From Cellulomonas sp. (GTDB taxonomy: Bacteria; Actinomycetota; Actinomycetes; Actinomycetales; Cellulomonadaceae): a stretch of DNA of 64,000 bases. Within the stretch, counting starts at the first letter, position 1, and every line of letters starts with the position of its first letter. The DNA lies in assembly GCF_015234515.1 (NCBI RefSeq), contig NZ_JADGMY010000023.1, forward strand, positions 203,882-267,881. The letters run 5' to 3'. The translations under genes and the position numbers were made by a program. Shown here one piece after another: positions 30,408-44,147 of the stretch. The notes under the pieces are model-generated. The model saw only the letters and a list, made by a program, of their open reading frames with translations, searched no databases and was not told the origin of the DNA.

Positions 30408-30606
30408 GACATCCCTCCTTCGGGGGATCACACCCGGGCGACCGGGACGGGACCTGGTGGCGGAGGTGTCCGCCGGGCCGTGAGGAGGATCCACGGCCCA
30501 CCCCCTCCAGGTCACCGCATTTTCCCGTGGGGGAGTGACCGTCGTTCCGGATGCAGAAAGGGCCCGGGTTTGTGACGCTCGATGCCGGACCACCCAGGAG
30601 GCGGAG

Positions 30607-31074
30607 TTGACCGACGGCAGGCGCGAGCGGCTGGTGCTCACGGACACGGACGCCGGGCTGCCCGTCAGCAGGCCCCCGGCGCGGTTCGAACCCGTGCGTG
30701 AGTGGGCGCTGGCGTCCACCGCGCAGCTGCGGACGCTCCGTCACGAGCTGGCGGACGAGATCGGGGCCGGGACCACCGCGGTCCGCCAGGACCTCGAGGC
30801 GACGCCGGACAAGCTCGTCCTCATCGCGACCGAGCTCGCCGCCAACGCCCTCACCCACGGCCTGCCCCCGACGATCGTCACGCTGTCCCGCGGGCAGGAC
30901 CAGTGGCTGATCGACGTCGCCGACCACGACCCCGAGACGGAGCCCGTCTACGCGGGTGCCCGCATCACGGGCGCGGGAGGGCTCGGTCTGCACCTGGCGC
31001 GGCAGCTGTCGCTCGAGGTCGGGTGGTACGCGACCGGGCGGACGAAGAACATCTGGGCGACGTTCGCGGTCTGA
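30607..31074 (+). CDS. RsbW-like ATPase (HATPase_c_2), anti-sigma or sensor type
   Basis: The product is 155 residues: a stand-alone histidine-kinase-like ATPase fold with N-box ELAANALTH (Glu76, Asn80) and G-box GARITGAGGLGLHLA. This is the RsbW/SpoIIAB-like group common in actinobacteria, which bind anti-anti-sigma partners or phosphorylate STAS proteins. No STAS protein or sigma factor is adjacent, so its partner is unknown. TTG at 30607 is preferred because AGGAGG lies 8 bp upstream; the upstream GTG at 30535 has no such site. Confidence 0.75.
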   Translation: MTDGRRERLVLTDTDAGLPVSRPPARFEPVREWALASTAQLRTLRHELADEIGAGTTAVRQDLEATPDKLVLIATELAANALTHGLPPTIVTLSRGQDQWLIDVADHDPETEPVYAGARITGAGGLGLHLARQLSLEVGWYATGRTKNIWATFAV

Positions 31075-31116
31075 TCGACCGCGGCGCACGACCTCGCCGC
31101 GCGGTGCCGGGAACGC

Positions 31117-31152
31117 GGAACGGCGCAGGACACGGGTGTCCTGCGCCGTTCC
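31117..31152. terminator. Bidirectional terminator, 16-bp perfect stem
   Basis: Arms 31117-31132 (GGAACGGCGCAGGACA) and 31137-31152 pair perfectly around CGGG. It separates the RsbW-like gene (plus) from tRNA-Ala (minus). Confidence 0.85.
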
Positions 31153-31159
31153 GGCGTGG

Positions 31160-31232
31160 TGGAGCCAAGGGGACTCGAACCCCTAACCCCCTGCTTGCAA
31201 AGCAGGTGCGCTACCAATTGCGCCATGGCCCC
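31160..31232 (-). tRNA. tRNA-Ala (TGC anticodon)
   Basis: A 73-nt cloverleaf on the minus strand: acceptor GGGGCCA/TGGCTCC with discriminator A, D-arm GCGCAATTGGTAGCGC, anticodon loop TTTGCAA (TGC), T-loop GGTTCGAGTCC. CCA not encoded. Ile and Ala tRNAs downstream of gyrA are a conserved actinobacterial arrangement outside the rRNA operons. Confidence 0.95.
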
Positions 31233-31245
31233 CGATAGGCCGTCG

Positions 31246-31365
31246 TCACTCGAAGGTGTCGGTGACCTCGGCCCAGAGGTCCCGCTCGTCACGGTCCTCC
31301 GCGTACTTCTGCCAGGCGACGTAACCGATGGCCGCGAGTGCGGCCAGAACCAGGAGCTTCTTCAT
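31246..31365 (-). CDS. DLW-39 family small membrane protein
   Basis: The product is exactly 39 residues: MKKLLVLAALAAIGYVAWQK as the membrane-inserted start, then an acidic part with the signature DLW (residues 29-31, RDLWAEV). This matches the actinobacterial DLW-39 family named for these three residues and this length. It sits between tRNA-Ile and tRNA-Ala, the usual place for the family. GGGGGA ribosome binding site 5-6 bp upstream. Function unknown. Confidence 0.9.
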   Translation of the reverse strand: MKKLLVLAALAAIGYVAWQKYAEDRDERDLWAEVTDTFE

Positions 31366-31425
31366 CGGATCCCCCGTCTCGGGTGGGTGCCGGCAGTCCG
31401 CGGTACGACGTGCGCACCGGCAGCG

Positions 31426-31499
31426 TGGGCCTAACAGGACTTGAACCTGTGACCTCTTCCTTATCAGGGAAGCGCTCTAACCGTCTGAGCTATAGGCCC
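31426..31499 (-). tRNA. tRNA-Ile (GAT anticodon)
   Basis: A 74-nt cloverleaf on the minus strand: acceptor GGGCCTA/TAGGCCC, discriminator A, D-arm with GGTTAGAGC, anticodon loop CTGATAA (GAT), T-loop GGTTCAAGTCC. It follows the gyrA-DUF3566 operon. Confidence 0.95.
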
Positions 31500-31626
31500 G
31501 TGACACGTCCACCGGATCGACCTCTGGCGGGAGATCAGCACCGGCGGGCGCGACGGTCGAGAGTACCCCAGGCGAGCCGCCGCACCCAAACCGGTGAGCG
31601 CCGCACCGCGAGGTGCTCCCTGTGGG

Positions 31627-32576
31627 TCACTCGTCCGTCATGGTGACGTTCACGCCACCGACGAGCGCCGCCACGATGTTGTAGAGGAACGCACCGATGG
31701 TCGCGAGCGCCGTCAGCAGGAAGACGTCGATGACGCCCACGAGCGTGGCGGCCGACACGGTCTTCTCGAACGAGACGAACGCGAGCAGGTCCGGGCTCTC
31801 CTGCCCGGCGACCTGCCGGATCAGCCCGTCGAGCTGCGAGAACACCTGCAGGCTGTCGAGCGTGAACCACACCACGACCGCCGCGACGACGATCATGATC
31901 CCGATCGCCACCGACAGCAGGAACGCGAGCTTCATGACCGACCACGGGTCGACGCGCGAGACCGCCAGGCGCACACGGCGCGGGCCGGCTCCGACGGTCG
32001 GGATGCGCCCCGTCGCAGGGCGCGAGGTCGCCCCGGTCACAGGCGCCGTCGATCGTGGCGCAGGGCGCTGCGTCGTTGCGGCACCGGCTGTCGTCGGCGT
32101 CGTGGTCATGTGGTCGTCCTCGGTGCGGGGTCGGGTCAGCTGAGAGTACGCCCTCGAGAGCCCGGAACCCGTGACTCCGGCGGCCTTCTTCAGCCAGACG
32201 GTCGTCGCGTCGACCGCTGTGACCAGCGGCGAGGGCGGCTCGTCGTCGTCACCGGCGGGACCGGCGGCCGGCGTCGCGACCCGCGGCGGACGCGGGTCCG
32301 ACGACTCCTGCCGTGCACGGTCGTCCGTCCGGGGACCGGAGGGCACCGAGCTGCGCCCGGTCGACGACGCGGGGAGCGCGCTGCTGCGCGCGTCGACCGT
32401 GTACGTCGGCGGGGCGGCTCCCTCGGCCCCCCCGATCGACGACCACGAGCTGCCGCCCGGCACGTCGTGCTCGGCGGCCTGCACCGAGCCGCCGTGATCG
32501 CCGGGGCGAGCGCCGCCGCCCGTCAGGGGTGACGTGGGTCGCTTGCGCGGGGGGATCGAGGGGGGCGTGTCACTCA

Positions 32577-32577
<1 letters not shown>
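31627..32577 (-). CDS. DUF3566 membrane protein downstream of gyrA
   Basis: The product is 316 residues. About 205 residues of disordered, Pro/Ser/Thr-rich cytoplasmic N-terminus precede a DUF3566 domain with two membrane helices (about 215-245 and 282-308) around FTLDSLQVFSQLDGLIRQVAG. The family is conserved directly after gyrA in actinobacteria; its function is not established. ATG at 32577 overlaps the gyrA stop (ATGA), so it is made with gyrase. The disordered part is longer than in many relatives. Confidence 0.88.
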
Positions 32578-35168
<2,591 letters not shown>

Positions 35169-35230
35169 GTGCGGGTCACTCCAGTCGTCGGTGCCAGGTC
35201 GGTCGCGTCGCCGGGGTCACCGGCGCCGCG

Positions 35231-37312
35231 TCAGATGTCGAGGAAGCGGACGTCCTTCGCGTTGCGCTGGATGAACGCGCGACGTGCCTCGACGTCCTCG
35301 CCCATCAGCACCGTGAACGTCTCGTCGGCGGCGACGGCCTCGTCCAGCGTCACCTGCAGCAGGGTCCGGTGCTCGGGCGACATGGTCGTCTCCCAGAGCT
35401 CCGTGTAGTCCATCTCGCCCAGACCCTTGTACCGCTGGACGGCGTTCTCCTTGGGCAGCCGGCGGTTGTTCGCCCGGCCGTCCGCGATCACGGCGTCCCG
35501 CTCGCGGTCGGAGTACACGTAGTCGTGCGGCGCGTTGCTCCACTTGATGCGGTACAGCGGCGGCTGCGCCATGTAGACGAACCCGCCCGTGATGAGCTGC
35601 GGCATGTAGCGGAACAGCAGCGTCAGCAGCAGGGTGCGGATGTGCTGGCCGTCGACGTCGGCGTCGGCCATGAGGACGATCTTGTGGTACCTCAGCCGCG
35701 AGACGTCGAAGTCCTCACCGATGCCGGTGCCGAACGCGGTGATCAGCGCCTGCACCTCCTGGTTGCCCAGGGCCTTGTCGAGCCGCGCCCGCTCGACGTT
35801 GAGGATCTTCCCGCGGATCGGCATGATCGCCTGCGTCCGCGGGTTGCGGCCGCGGACGGCCGAGCCGCCGGCGGAGTCACCCTCGACGATGAAGACCTCG
35901 CACTCGGCGGGGTTGTTCGACTGGCAGTCGCGCAGCTTGCCGGGCATCGAGTTGGACTCGAGCAGGCCCTTGCGTCGCGTCGCCTCGCGGGCCTTGCGGG
36001 CCGCCATGCGGGCGGCCGCGGCCTGCATGGACTTGCGGATGACGTCCTTGGCCTCGACGGGGTGGGCGTCCAGCCACGCACCGAGCTGGTCGTTGACGAC
36101 CTGCTGCACGAAGCGCTTGGCGTCGGTGTTGCCGAGCTTGGTCTTGGTCTGCCCCTCGAACTGGGGCTCGCCGAGCTTGACGGAGATGACGGCCGTCAGA
36201 CCCTCGCGGATGTCGTCACCCGTGAGGTTCTCGTCCTTCTCCTTGAGGATGTTCTTCTCCCGGGCGTACCGGTTCATCAGCGACGTCATCGCCGCCCGGA
36301 AGCCCTCCTCGTGGGTGCCGCCCTCGGTCGTGGAGATCGTGTTGGCGAACGTGTGGACCGACTCCGAGTAGGCGGTGGTCCACTGCATCGCGATCTCGAC
36401 CGCGATCTTGCGGCTCTTGTCCTCGGCCTCGAAGTCGATGACCTCGGGGTGCACGTGGTCGACCTTCTTGGCCGAGTTCAGGTGCGTCACGTAGTCGACC
36501 AGGCCGCCGTCGTACCGGTACCTGACCCGACGCACGGGCGTCTCCGCCTGCTCCGCACCGGCCTCGCCGGTGACCTCGTCCTCGGTCCCCGTGTGCGCCG
36601 GGCGCTCGTCCGTCAGCGAGATCTGCAGCCCCTTGTTGAGGAACGCGTACTGCTGGAAGCGCGCGCGCAACGTCTCGAAGTCGTAGTCGACGGTCTCGAA
36701 GATCGTCGGGTCGGCCCAGAACGTCTGCGACGTGCCCGTCTCGTCCGTCGGCGCGCCCTTGCGCAGGTCACCCACGGGCTTGCCGCCGTCGGCGAAGTCC
36801 TGGCTCCAGACGTACCCGTCGCGCTTGACGACCGTCTCGACACGCGACGACAGCGCATTCACGACGGAGATGCCGACGCCGTGCAGACCACCCGACACCG
36901 CGTACCCGGCGCCGCCGAACTTGCCGCCCGCGTGCAGGATCGTCATGACGACCTGGACGGTCGGGCGACCCTCGGTCGGGTGGATCGCCACGGGGATGCC
37001 ACGGCCGTTGTCGGTCACGCGCACGCCGCCGTCGGCGAGGAGGGTGACGTCGATCGTGTCGCAGTAGCCGGCGAGCGCCTCGTCGACGGAGTTGTCGACC
37101 ACCTCGTAGACGAGGTGGTGCAGGCCACGGGCGCCGGTGGAGCCGATGTACATGCCGGGCCGCTTGCGGACGGCCTCGAGGCCCTCGAGGACGGTGATCG
37201 CGCTGGCGTCGTACGTGCCGTCGTCCGTGAGGCGCTCCCGGAACGGCGTCGCCGGCTCCTGCCCCTCGGTGGTCTCGTCCTGCGGGTCGCGAGGGGTGCT
37301 CTGGTCGGCCAC
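35231..37312 (-). CDS. gyrB: DNA gyrase subunit B
   Basis: The product is 693 residues. The GHKL ATPase domain (about 35-250) has [21 protein letters not shown] and [15 protein letters not shown]. The transducer domain and the TOPRIM domain (EGDSAGG and DADVDG) follow, and the end is [11 protein letters not shown] onward. It hydrolyses ATP and works with GyrA. GTG at 37312 has GAGGAGAA about 9 bp upstream; longer frames upstream are not protein-like. No intein. Confidence 0.97.
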   Translation of the reverse strand: MADQSTPRDPQDETTEGQEPATPFRERLTDDGTYDASAITVLEGLEAVRKRPGMYIGSTGARGLHHLVYEVVDNSVDEALAGYCDTIDVTLLADGGVRVTDNGRGIPVAIHPTEGRPTVQVVMTILHAGGKFGGAGYAVSGGLHGVGISVVNALSSRVETVVKRDGYVWSQDFADGGKPVGDLRKGAPTDETGTSQTFWADPTIFETVDYDFETLRARFQQYAFLNKGLQISLTDERPAHTGTEDEVTGEAGAEQAETPVRRVRYRYDGGLVDYVTHLNSAKKVDHVHPEVIDFEAEDKSRKIAVEIAMQWTTAYSESVHTFANTISTTEGGTHEEGFRAAMTSLMNRYAREKNILKEKDENLTGDDIREGLTAVISVKLGEPQFEGQTKTKLGNTDAKRFVQQVVNDQLGAWLDAHPVEAKDVIRKSMQAAAARMAARKAREATRRKGLLESNSMPGKLRDCQSNNPAECEVFIVEGDSAGGSAVRGRNPRTQAIMPIRGKILNVERARLDKALGNQEVQALITAFGTGIGEDFDVSRLRYHKIVLMADADVDGQHIRTLLLTLLFRYMPQLITGGFVYMAQPPLYRIKWSNAPHDYVYSDRERDAVIADGRANNRRLPKENAVQRYKGLGEMDYTELWETTMSPEHRTLLQVTLDEAVAADETFTVLMGEDVEARRAFIQRNAKDVRFLDI

Positions 37313-37519
37313 GGGCAGCGGTTCTCCTCGAGAGCTCGATACGCGCCAGGCGCGTCGTGAGCGGCTGCGAACCGCCGGACAGTCCAGATCACCCCACAGC
37401 GGCGGAGTTCTGGGCTCACGAGGGCGCGCAGGCGCCTTTGTTGACCCGTCCAGTCTACCTGGTGGATACCCCATCACGGGCAGGCGCGGCGAGCACCGTC
37501 CGTGCAGACGTCGCCGACG

Positions 37520-38167
37520 TCAGCCGTACGTGTCGCGCGGTCCGCGCCCGGCCACGCGGCGCGGTCCGCGCCCGAACCCGTGCCCTGCCGGTGCGAGCAC
37601 CTCCACCTGCACGACGACGCCCTCACCGAGCGTCTCGTCGAAGCGCGCCAGCATCGTCGGGGCGAGCAGCCGCAGGTTCGCCGCCCACGCCGTGGAGGAC
37701 GCGCGCACCGTCAGCAGACCGGACGTGAACGAGACGTACTCGCAGTGCTCCGCGACCTGCGGCCCGACGATCTGGGCCCACCGGTGCACGAGGTCGCCCA
37801 CCATCAGCCCCGGCTCCCAGCCCAGGTCCCGCGCGAGCAGACCGGCGGACACCGCGAGCGGCTGCGGGTCACGAGGGCCGGCGCCCGCCCCGCTGCTGAT
37901 CGGCCTGCTGCGGACCACGCCCGGCCGCAGACCGCGGGCCCGCGCCGCCGCCTTCGCACGGGCGAGCGCCGCACGCACCACCTGCTCCGGCGGCGTGAGC
38001 GCGACCAGCTCGGACACCGGCACACCGTCCGGGACGGCCGTCGGCGCCGGCAGGAGCGTGTCGGCGTCTGCCGGGTCGTGCTGCGGCGTCGCGGACCGGT
38101 GACCGTCGACGGGCGAGCGCGAGCCCGCGGGGGAGGGCTCGGCGCCACGTGCGCGCCTAGAGGACAC
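37520..38167 (-). CDS. DUF721 (DciA-like) protein
   Basis: The product is 215 residues. A long basic, disordered N-terminal half (about 1-95) precedes a DUF721 domain (about 100-190: [40 protein letters not shown]). The DUF721 family includes DciA, the ancestral replicative helicase operator that helps load DnaB, consistent with its place between recF and gyrB. GTG at 38167 overlaps the recF 3' end by 11 bp. An ATG at 38182 is a possible alternative start. Confidence 0.85.
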   Translation of the reverse strand: MSSRRARGAEPSPAGSRSPVDGHRSATPQHDPADADTLLPAPTAVPDGVPVSELVALTPPEQVVRAALARAKAAARARGLRPGVVRSRPISSGAGAGPRDPQPLAVSAGLLARDLGWEPGLMVGDLVHRWAQIVGPQVAEHCEYVSFTSGLLTVRASSTAWAANLRLLAPTMLARFDETLGEGVVVQVEVLAPAGHGFGRGPRRVAGRGPRDTYG

Positions 38168-39356
38168 GCGCCACCTCCCCACCCATGACGTCGACGCGCG
38201 CTCCGGCCAGCGGCTCGGGGACGTCCTGCGGCACGGCCGCCGTCACCAGCACCTGCCGGGCACCCGCGACGAGCTGCGCGAGCCGCTCGCGACGGCGCGT
38301 GTCCAGCTCGGCGAAGACGTCGTCGAGGATGAGGACCGGCTCGCCGTCGGGCCCCCAGTCCGCCGACCACGCGCCCGCGTCGTCGACGCCGTGCGTGAGC
38401 AGCGCGTACGACGCGAGCCGCAGCGCGAGCGCGACCGACCACGACTCGCCGTGGCTCGCGTACCCCTTGGCCGGCAGGTCGCCGAGCTGGAGCACGAGGT
38501 CGTCGCGGTGCGGCCCCACGAGGCACACGCCCCGCTCGATCTCCTTGCCGCGCAGCCGGCCCATCGCGTCGAGCAGACGCGCCTCGACGAGCTCGACGCC
38601 CGCGTCAGGGGCCGACCCCGCGTGGTCGTCCGGGGTCTGGCCCAGCGCGGTGTCGAGCGACGAGCGGTACGTCAGGACCAGGTCACCCTGCCCCGCGCTG
38701 ACCTGCTCGTACGCGTGCGCGGCACGGGGGCGCAGCGCGGCGACCAGCGCCTGGCGCGCGACGACGACCTGTGCCCCCGTCTGCGCGAGCTTGGCGTCCC
38801 ACACGTCGAGCGTGCGCAGGTCGGCGCCCGCGCGTGCACGGGTCGCGGCCCCCGCGGACTTCAGCAGCGCCGACCGCTGCCGCAGGACGCGCTCGTAGTC
38901 GCCCAGCACCCCGGCGATCCGGGGCGTCAGCTGCACGAGGAGGTCGTCGAGGAACCGTCGCCTGCCGTCCGGGTCGCCCTTGACGAGCGCCAGGTCCTCG
39001 GGAGCGAACAGCACGGTCCGCAGGATGCCCAGCACGTCGCGCGCGCGGCCGGGGGAGCCGCCGTTGATGCGCGACCTGTTGGCCTTGCCCGGCGTGATCT
39101 CGACCTCGACGAGCGTGGCCCGCTCCTCGCGCACCACCTTGGCGCGCACCACGGCGCGGCTCGTGCCCGCCCGCACCAGGGCGGCGTCCGACGGCACGCG
39201 GTGGCTGCCGAGCGTCGCGATGTAGCCGACCGCCTCGACGAGGTTCGTCTTGCCCTGCCCGTTGGGCCCGACGAGCGCGGTGATGCCCGGCTCGAGCGGG
39301 AGCTCGACCTGCGGGTACGACCGGAAGTCGGTGAGGGACAGGTGCGCGACGTACAC
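38157..39356 (-). CDS. recF: RecF: DNA repair/replication gap ATPase
   Basis: The product is 399 residues. It is an SMC-like ABC ATPase with Walker [10 protein letters not shown] (about 30-38), signature region [15 protein letters not shown] and Walker [12 protein letters not shown]. RecF binds gapped DNA and, with RecO/RecR, loads RecA. The insertion-rich middle has the usual family length. GTG start 5 bp after the gnd stop, in the classic dnaN-gnd-recF order of Gram-positive actinobacteria. Confidence 0.95.
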   Translation of the reverse strand: MYVAHLSLTDFRSYPQVELPLEPGITALVGPNGQGKTNLVEAVGYIATLGSHRVPSDAALVRAGTSRAVVRAKVVREERATLVEVEITPGKANRSRINGGSPGRARDVLGILRTVLFAPEDLALVKGDPDGRRRFLDDLLVQLTPRIAGVLGDYERVLRQRSALLKSAGAATRARAGADLRTLDVWDAKLAQTGAQVVVARQALVAALRPRAAHAYEQVSAGQGDLVLTYRSSLDTALGQTPDDHAGSAPDAGVELVEARLLDAMGRLRGKEIERGVCLVGPHRDDLVLQLGDLPAKGYASHGESWSVALALRLASYALLTHGVDDAGAWSADWGPDGEPVLILDDVFAELDTRRRERLAQLVAGARQVLVTAAVPQDVPEPLAGARVDVMGGEVARVL

Positions 39357-39361
39357 GCGAC

Positions 39362-40291
39362 TCAGGCCTCCGAGGTGGGCGGCGCCGACGGTGTGACGGT
39401 CTCCCCGCCGGCGGCGCGCACGGCGTGCCCACCGAACTGCTGGCGCAGCGCCGCGACGGCCTTCATCGCGGGGGACTCACCCTGGCGTGAGGCGAACCGT
39501 GCGAAGAGGGCGGCGGAGATGACGGGCGCCGGGACGGCGAGGTCGATCGCCTCGTCGACGGTCCAGCGGCCCTCGCCCGAGTCCTCGACCCAGTCGTCGA
39601 TCGCCCCGAACTTGGGGTCCTCGGACAGCGCCTGGACCAGCAGGTCCAGCAGCCACGAGCGCACGACGGTCCCGTTGGTCCACGCGCGCATCGTCGCGGG
39701 CACGTCCGTGACCAGGTCCTTCGCCGCGAGGAGCTCGTAGCCCTCGGCGTACGCCTGCATCAGGCCGTACTCGATGCCGTTGTGGACCATCTTGGCGTAG
39801 TGCCCCGCGCCGACGGGACCGGCGTGGACGAAGCCGTCCGCACGCTCGCCCGGGGGACGCAGCGCGTCGAAGACGGGCATCGCCCGCTCGACGTCCTGCG
39901 GAGCGCCGCCCACCATCAGGCCGTAGCCGTTCTCGAGGCCCCAGATGCCGCCGGAGACCCCGGCGTCGATGAAGCCGACGCCGTGCTCGGCGAGCAGGGC
40001 CCCGTGGGGCTCGTCGTCCTGGTAGTAGGAGTTGCCGCCGTCGATGACCAGGTCGCCCGGCGCCAGGAGGCCTGCGAGGTCCTGGATCACCGCGTCGGTG
40101 ATCGGCCCGGACGGCACCATGACCCACACGACACGCTCACCCGCGGGGAGCGCGTCGACCAGTGCCTCCAGCGAGGGCACGTCGGTCACGTCGGGGTTGC
40201 GGTCGAAGCCGGTGACCTCGATGCCTGCGTCCCGGATCCGCTGGCGCATGTTCGCACCCATCTTGCCCAGGCCCACCAGACCGATGTGCAT
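39362..40291 (-). CDS. gnd: 6-phosphogluconate dehydrogenase, short NAD-type
   Basis: The product is 309 residues, the short (about 300-residue) form of decarboxylating 6-phosphogluconate dehydrogenase. The Rossmann motif [21 protein letters not shown], substrate-binding [19 protein letters not shown] and catalytic Lys region [16 protein letters not shown] are present. It oxidises 6-phosphogluconate to ribulose 5-phosphate and CO2. Its place between dnaN and recF is conserved in many actinobacteria. ATG at 40291 is preceded by GAGAGGGG; the frame extends upstream without support. Confidence 0.93.
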   Translation of the reverse strand: MHIGLVGLGKMGANMRQRIRDAGIEVTGFDRNPDVTDVPSLEALVDALPAGERVVWVMVPSGPITDAVIQDLAGLLAPGDLVIDGGNSYYQDDEPHGALLAEHGVGFIDAGVSGGIWGLENGYGLMVGGAPQDVERAMPVFDALRPPGERADGFVHAGPVGAGHYAKMVHNGIEYGLMQAYAEGYELLAAKDLVTDVPATMRAWTNGTVVRSWLLDLLVQALSEDPKFGAIDDWVEDSGEGRWTVDEAIDLAVPAPVISAALFARFASRQGESPAMKAVAALRQQFGGHAVRAAGGETVTPSAPPTSEA

Positions 40292-40385
40292 CGTCTTGCC
40301 CCTCTCCGCTGCGCGTCGTGGTCCGTTCCCGACCACCGTCCCGGCCACTGTGCCGTACCCGGGGCACGGACGCGCGTGCCGCCCG

Positions 40386-41516
40386 TCAGCTCGCGAAGCG
40401 GATCGGCACCAGCAGGTAGCGGTAGTCCTTGAGGTCGTCGCCCTCGAGCGACTCCTGACCGGTGAACTCGACGGGCTTGTTCGGGTGCGTGAACGACATC
40501 CGGACGAACGTCGTGTCGATCGCGCCCAGGCCGTCGGCCAGGAAGTGCGGGTTGAACGCCACCGAGATGTCCTCGCCCGCGAGCACCGCCTCCAGGGCCT
40601 CGGACGCCTGCGCGTCGTCGCCCTGGCCCGCGTCGAGCACGACCTGGCCCTCGCTGAAGCTCAACCGGATCGGCGTGTTGCGCTCGGCGACGAGCGCCAC
40701 GCGCTTGGCGGCCTCGGCCAGCGCCTGCCGGTTCACGATGGCGTGGATCGGGGTGTCGTCGGGGAACAGCCGGCGCACCGGCGGGTAGTCGCCGTCGACC
40801 AGCAGGCTCGTCGTCTGACGACCGGCGGCCTCGAAGCCGATGAGGTCGATCCCGCCGCCGGTGGACAGCGCGACCGACACCGAGCCGGAGCCGCCCAGCG
40901 ACTTCGCCGCGTCGGAGAGGGTGCGGGCGCGCACGAGCGCGACCGCCTCCACGCCGGGGTTCGCGGGCTTCCACGTCATCTCGCGCAGCGCGAGGCGGTA
41001 GCGGTCGGTAGCCAGCAGCGTGACGCGCTCGCCCTCGATCTCGACGCGCACGCCGGTGAGCAGCGGCAGGGTGTCGTCGCGGCTCGCCGCGACGGAGACC
41101 TGTGCGACGGCGTGCGTGAGCTCGTCGCCGTCGACCGTGCCGGTGACCTCGGGCATGACCGGCAGGCTCGGGTAGTCCTCGACCGGCATGGTCAGCAGCG
41201 TGAAGCGGCTCGCCCCGCACGTGACCTGCACCTTCGTCCCGTCCAGGACGACATCGACGGGCTTGGCCGGCAGTGCGCGCGAGATCTCGGCGAGGAGTCG
41301 TCCCGAGACCAGGACGGTGCCCGGCTCGCTGACGTCCGCCGGCAGCTGGGCCCGTGCCGAGACCTCGTAGTCGAAGCTCGAGAGCTGGACCGTGCCGGTG
41401 GTGTCGGCCTCGATGCGCACTCCTGCCAGGACGGGCACGGGAGGCCGCGTCGGCAGGCTGCGTGCCGTCCACGTGACGGCATCGGCGAGCACGTCACGGT
41501 CGACGCGGAACCTCAT
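40386..41516 (-). CDS. dnaN: DNA polymerase III beta clamp
   Basis: The product is 376 residues. Three repeated clamp domains start MRFRVDRDVLADAVTW and end YRYLLVPIRFAS, with the C-terminal P-M-R/L type pocket residues (LLVPIR). The homodimeric ring tethers polymerase and repair proteins to DNA. The first gene to the left of oriC, transcribed away from it. No intein. Confidence 0.97.
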   Translation of the reverse strand: MRFRVDRDVLADAVTWTARSLPTRPPVPVLAGVRIEADTTGTVQLSSFDYEVSARAQLPADVSEPGTVLVSGRLLAEISRALPAKPVDVVLDGTKVQVTCGASRFTLLTMPVEDYPSLPVMPEVTGTVDGDELTHAVAQVSVAASRDDTLPLLTGVRVEIEGERVTLLATDRYRLALREMTWKPANPGVEAVALVRARTLSDAAKSLGGSGSVSVALSTGGGIDLIGFEAAGRQTTSLLVDGDYPPVRRLFPDDTPIHAIVNRQALAEAAKRVALVAERNTPIRLSFSEGQVVLDAGQGDDAQASEALEAVLAGEDISVAFNPHFLADGLGAIDTTFVRMSFTHPNKPVEFTGQESLEGDDLKDYRYLLVPIRFAS

Positions 41517-42532
41517 GCATCACCTTCTCGTCGTCCGGCCCTGGTGCCCTCGTCGGTGCGGGCGTTCGCGAGCACGTCGAGGCACGTCAGCGAGCGCTGG
41601 CGGGTCTGCCCGAAGACTACGCGACGGGCCCGACAGCGGTACACACCACCGCACCTGCTTTCGCACCGGTGGCGCGGGAGCCGAGGCGTCGCACCGCCGG
41701 GCCCAACGTCGGTGTGTGGATCTCTGCATGATGGATGGTTCGTCGTCGTCATCGGGGCTGTTGATGATGGGGACAACCGGTCCGTGTGCAGGTCACGAGG
41801 CGTGTCGTCCTGTGCGGGAGGTGGGGACGCCACGCCGGTGGACCGGTGGACGGAGGTGGACGGTGCGAGCGGTGTTCTTCGTCGTCCACCGATGACCACC
41901 TCTCCGTCCACAGTGTTCGTGCGTGTCGTCCACCGCCGTCCACAGGTCTGTGCACAGGTGTGCACATTCGTCCCATGCATGTTTCACCCGGTCCAGTAGA
42001 TGTGGATACACGGTGGTTCTGGGGGTTGAGGACGTTTGGTCGTGACCTGCTGGCGTCCACCGGGAGCCTCGCGCAGGGCGTGCCGATGCCGCTCGAGGGT
42101 GCGTATCAGCGCGCGTTCGAGGGCATCAGTGCAGGTCAGCGGCGTGGCGCACGCCCCATCACACCTGCGACCGATGTCCGGTTGGTCCGCTTGGGTGAAG
42201 GAGTTCACAAGTGTCCCCAGGCGGTGGGCAAACCTGTGGATAACTTGGGGAGGGGTGAGATCTCGCGGTCAGGGCCGGCGCTGGGTCGGACGTGGCGGGC
42301 CATGTCATCACGATCACCTCGACCGCCAGGACCATCGGTGGAGGGCTCTGCCCGGCCCTGAGGGCCTCGGCATCCACGCGCGAGGGCTGTTGGAGTCGCC
42401 TGCCAGGCCGCGTCGCCCGACGGGAACGGGACCACCGTCCGCGGGCAGCAGGCGCACCGTTGCTCGCCCAGGTCGACGCCCGCGGGCCTGTCGTCCACGA
42501 CGAGCACCGACGGGGGCCGAGAGTGGTCGGCC
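41517..42532. other. oriC: replication origin between dnaA and dnaN
   Basis: About 1 kb with no gene between dnaA and dnaN, where actinobacterial origins lie. DnaA-box-like 9-mers occur on both strands: TGTGGATCT (41715), CCGTCCACA (41904 and 41936), TGTGGATAC (42001) and a perfect box in inverted orientation, TGTGGATAA (42235, complement TTATCCACA). Many partial GTCCACC/GGTGGAC and TGTGCACA copies lie between 41840 and 41970. The TTGTCCACA form is not seen here. Base composition is lower in GC around 41980-42250, a possible unwinding zone, but no clear AT-rich element is visible. Confidence 0.85.
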
Positions 42533-44092
42533 TCAGCCCCGGTGCTGCTGCTTGATGCGGTTCGTCAGCTCGGTGACCTGGTTGTAGATCGAGCGGCGCT
42601 CGGCCATCAGCTCACGGATCTTGCGGTTCGCGTGCATGACCGTCGTGTGGTCACGTCCACCGAACGCCTGCCCGATTTTCGGCAGCGAGAGGTCCGTCAG
42701 CTCGCGACACAGGTACATGGCGATCTGGCGGGCGGTGACCAGCACGCGGGAGCGGCTCGAGCCGCACAGGTCCTCGATCGACAGCCCGAAGTACGCAGCG
42801 GTCTGCCCGATGACGGTCGTCGAGGTGATCTCCTGCGTCTGGTCGTCCGTGATCAGGTCCTTGAGCACGATCTCGGCCAAGGACACGTCGACGAGCTGCC
42901 GGTTGAGGTTCGCGAACGCCGTGACGCGGATCAGCGCACCCTCGAGCTCGCGGATGTTGGTCGAGATCCGCGACGCGATGTACTCCAGGACGTCGTCCGG
43001 GGCCTGCAGGCGCTCGCTCGCGGCCTTCTTGCGCAGGATCGCGATCCGCGTCTCGAGGTCCGGCGGCTGGACGTCGGTGATGAGGCCCCACTCGAAGCGC
43101 GAGCGCATCCGGTCCTCGAACCCGTTGAGCTGCTTGGGCGGGACGTCGGAGGTGATGACGACCTGCTTGCTCGCGTTGTGGAGCGTGTTGAACGTGTGGA
43201 AGAACTCCTCCATCGTCTGTTCCTTGCCCTGCAGGAACTGGATGTCGTCGATGAGCAGGACGTCGACCTCGCGGTAGCGCCGCTGGAAGGCGCCCGCCTT
43301 GCCCTCGCCGATGGAGTTGATGAAGTCGTTGGTGAACTCCTCGGAGTTCACGTACCGCACGCGGACGGTGGGGTACAGGTTCTGCGCGTAGTGCCCGATG
43401 GCGTGGAGCAGGTGGGTCTTGCCCAGCCCGGAGTCGCCGTAGATGAAGAGGGGGTTGTACGCCTTGGCCGGAGCCTCCGCCACGGCGACCGCGGCCGCGT
43501 GGGCGAACCGGTTGGACGAGCCGATGACGAAGGTCTCGAACAGGTACTTGGGGTTGAGCCGTGCGGGCTCCGACAGGCCGCGCCGGGGGGCAGGGGCGTC
43601 GTACGAGGACCCGTCGACGGCGCGCAGCGGCGTGCGCGACTCCGCGCGGTGCTCTCCGTGCGGCGCCTCGTCGTCGGTCGGCGGCGCGTCGGACGAGTGG
43701 TCGCGCAGGAAGCCCGGGTGGGACGTCACGAGAGCCAGGTCCGGACGCTGCTCGCCGTTGCGCTCGTAGGGCGCGGGCGCGGTGGGGGAGGGAGGCACGA
43801 CACGCAGCGCCGGCGGCACGTCGTCCGCGACCTCGGCGTCGACGGTGATGGCGAAGCGCGCCTCACGGCCGAGGGCCTCGGTCAGGGCCTGCGTCACCTC
43901 GGCACGCACCCGCGTCTCGAGGTACTCCTTGGTCAGGTCGTTGCCGACGGCGAGGAGCATGGTGCCGTCCAGGAGCCCCAGGGGGTGCGCCAGACGCACG
44001 AACGCGAGCTGCCGCGGAGTGATGTCCGGACTCGCCTCGAGGCTCGTGACGACGTGGCCCCAGACGCGGGTCGGCTCTTCGTCCTGTGACAA
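42533..44092 (-). CDS. dnaA: DnaA: replication initiator
   Basis: The product is 519 residues. Domain I is at about 1-90, a variable Pro/Asp-rich domain II follows to about 175, and the AAA+ domain III has Walker A GDSGLGKT (219-226), Walker B LLIDDIQ and an arginine finger region. Domain IV ends with the DNA-binding [15 protein letters not shown]. It binds DnaA boxes in oriC and opens the origin. The start is TTG at 44092, which gives [10 protein letters not shown] and has GAGG about 7 bp upstream; no ATG or GTG nearby fits domain I. Boxes in its own upstream region suggest autoregulation. Confidence 0.97.
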   Translation of the reverse strand: MSQDEEPTRVWGHVVTSLEASPDITPRQLAFVRLAHPLGLLDGTMLLAVGNDLTKEYLETRVRAEVTQALTEALGREARFAITVDAEVADDVPPALRVVPPSPTAPAPYERNGEQRPDLALVTSHPGFLRDHSSDAPPTDDEAPHGEHRAESRTPLRAVDGSSYDAPAPRRGLSEPARLNPKYLFETFVIGSSNRFAHAAAVAVAEAPAKAYNPLFIYGDSGLGKTHLLHAIGHYAQNLYPTVRVRYVNSEEFTNDFINSIGEGKAGAFQRRYREVDVLLIDDIQFLQGKEQTMEEFFHTFNTLHNASKQVVITSDVPPKQLNGFEDRMRSRFEWGLITDVQPPDLETRIAILRKKAASERLQAPDDVLEYIASRISTNIRELEGALIRVTAFANLNRQLVDVSLAEIVLKDLITDDQTQEITSTTVIGQTAAYFGLSIEDLCGSSRSRVLVTARQIAMYLCRELTDLSLPKIGQAFGGRDHTTVMHANRKIRELMAERRSIYNQVTELTNRIKQQHRG

Positions 44093-44147
44093 CGTCTACC
44101 TCGATGATCGGGTCGTGCGGGCTGGCTGAGTGTGGCACGGGCAACTG

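Noticed and set aside
35369..37360. Plus-strand frame opposite gyrB
   Set aside because: Antisense shadow with biased composition; the minus strand encodes complete GyrB.
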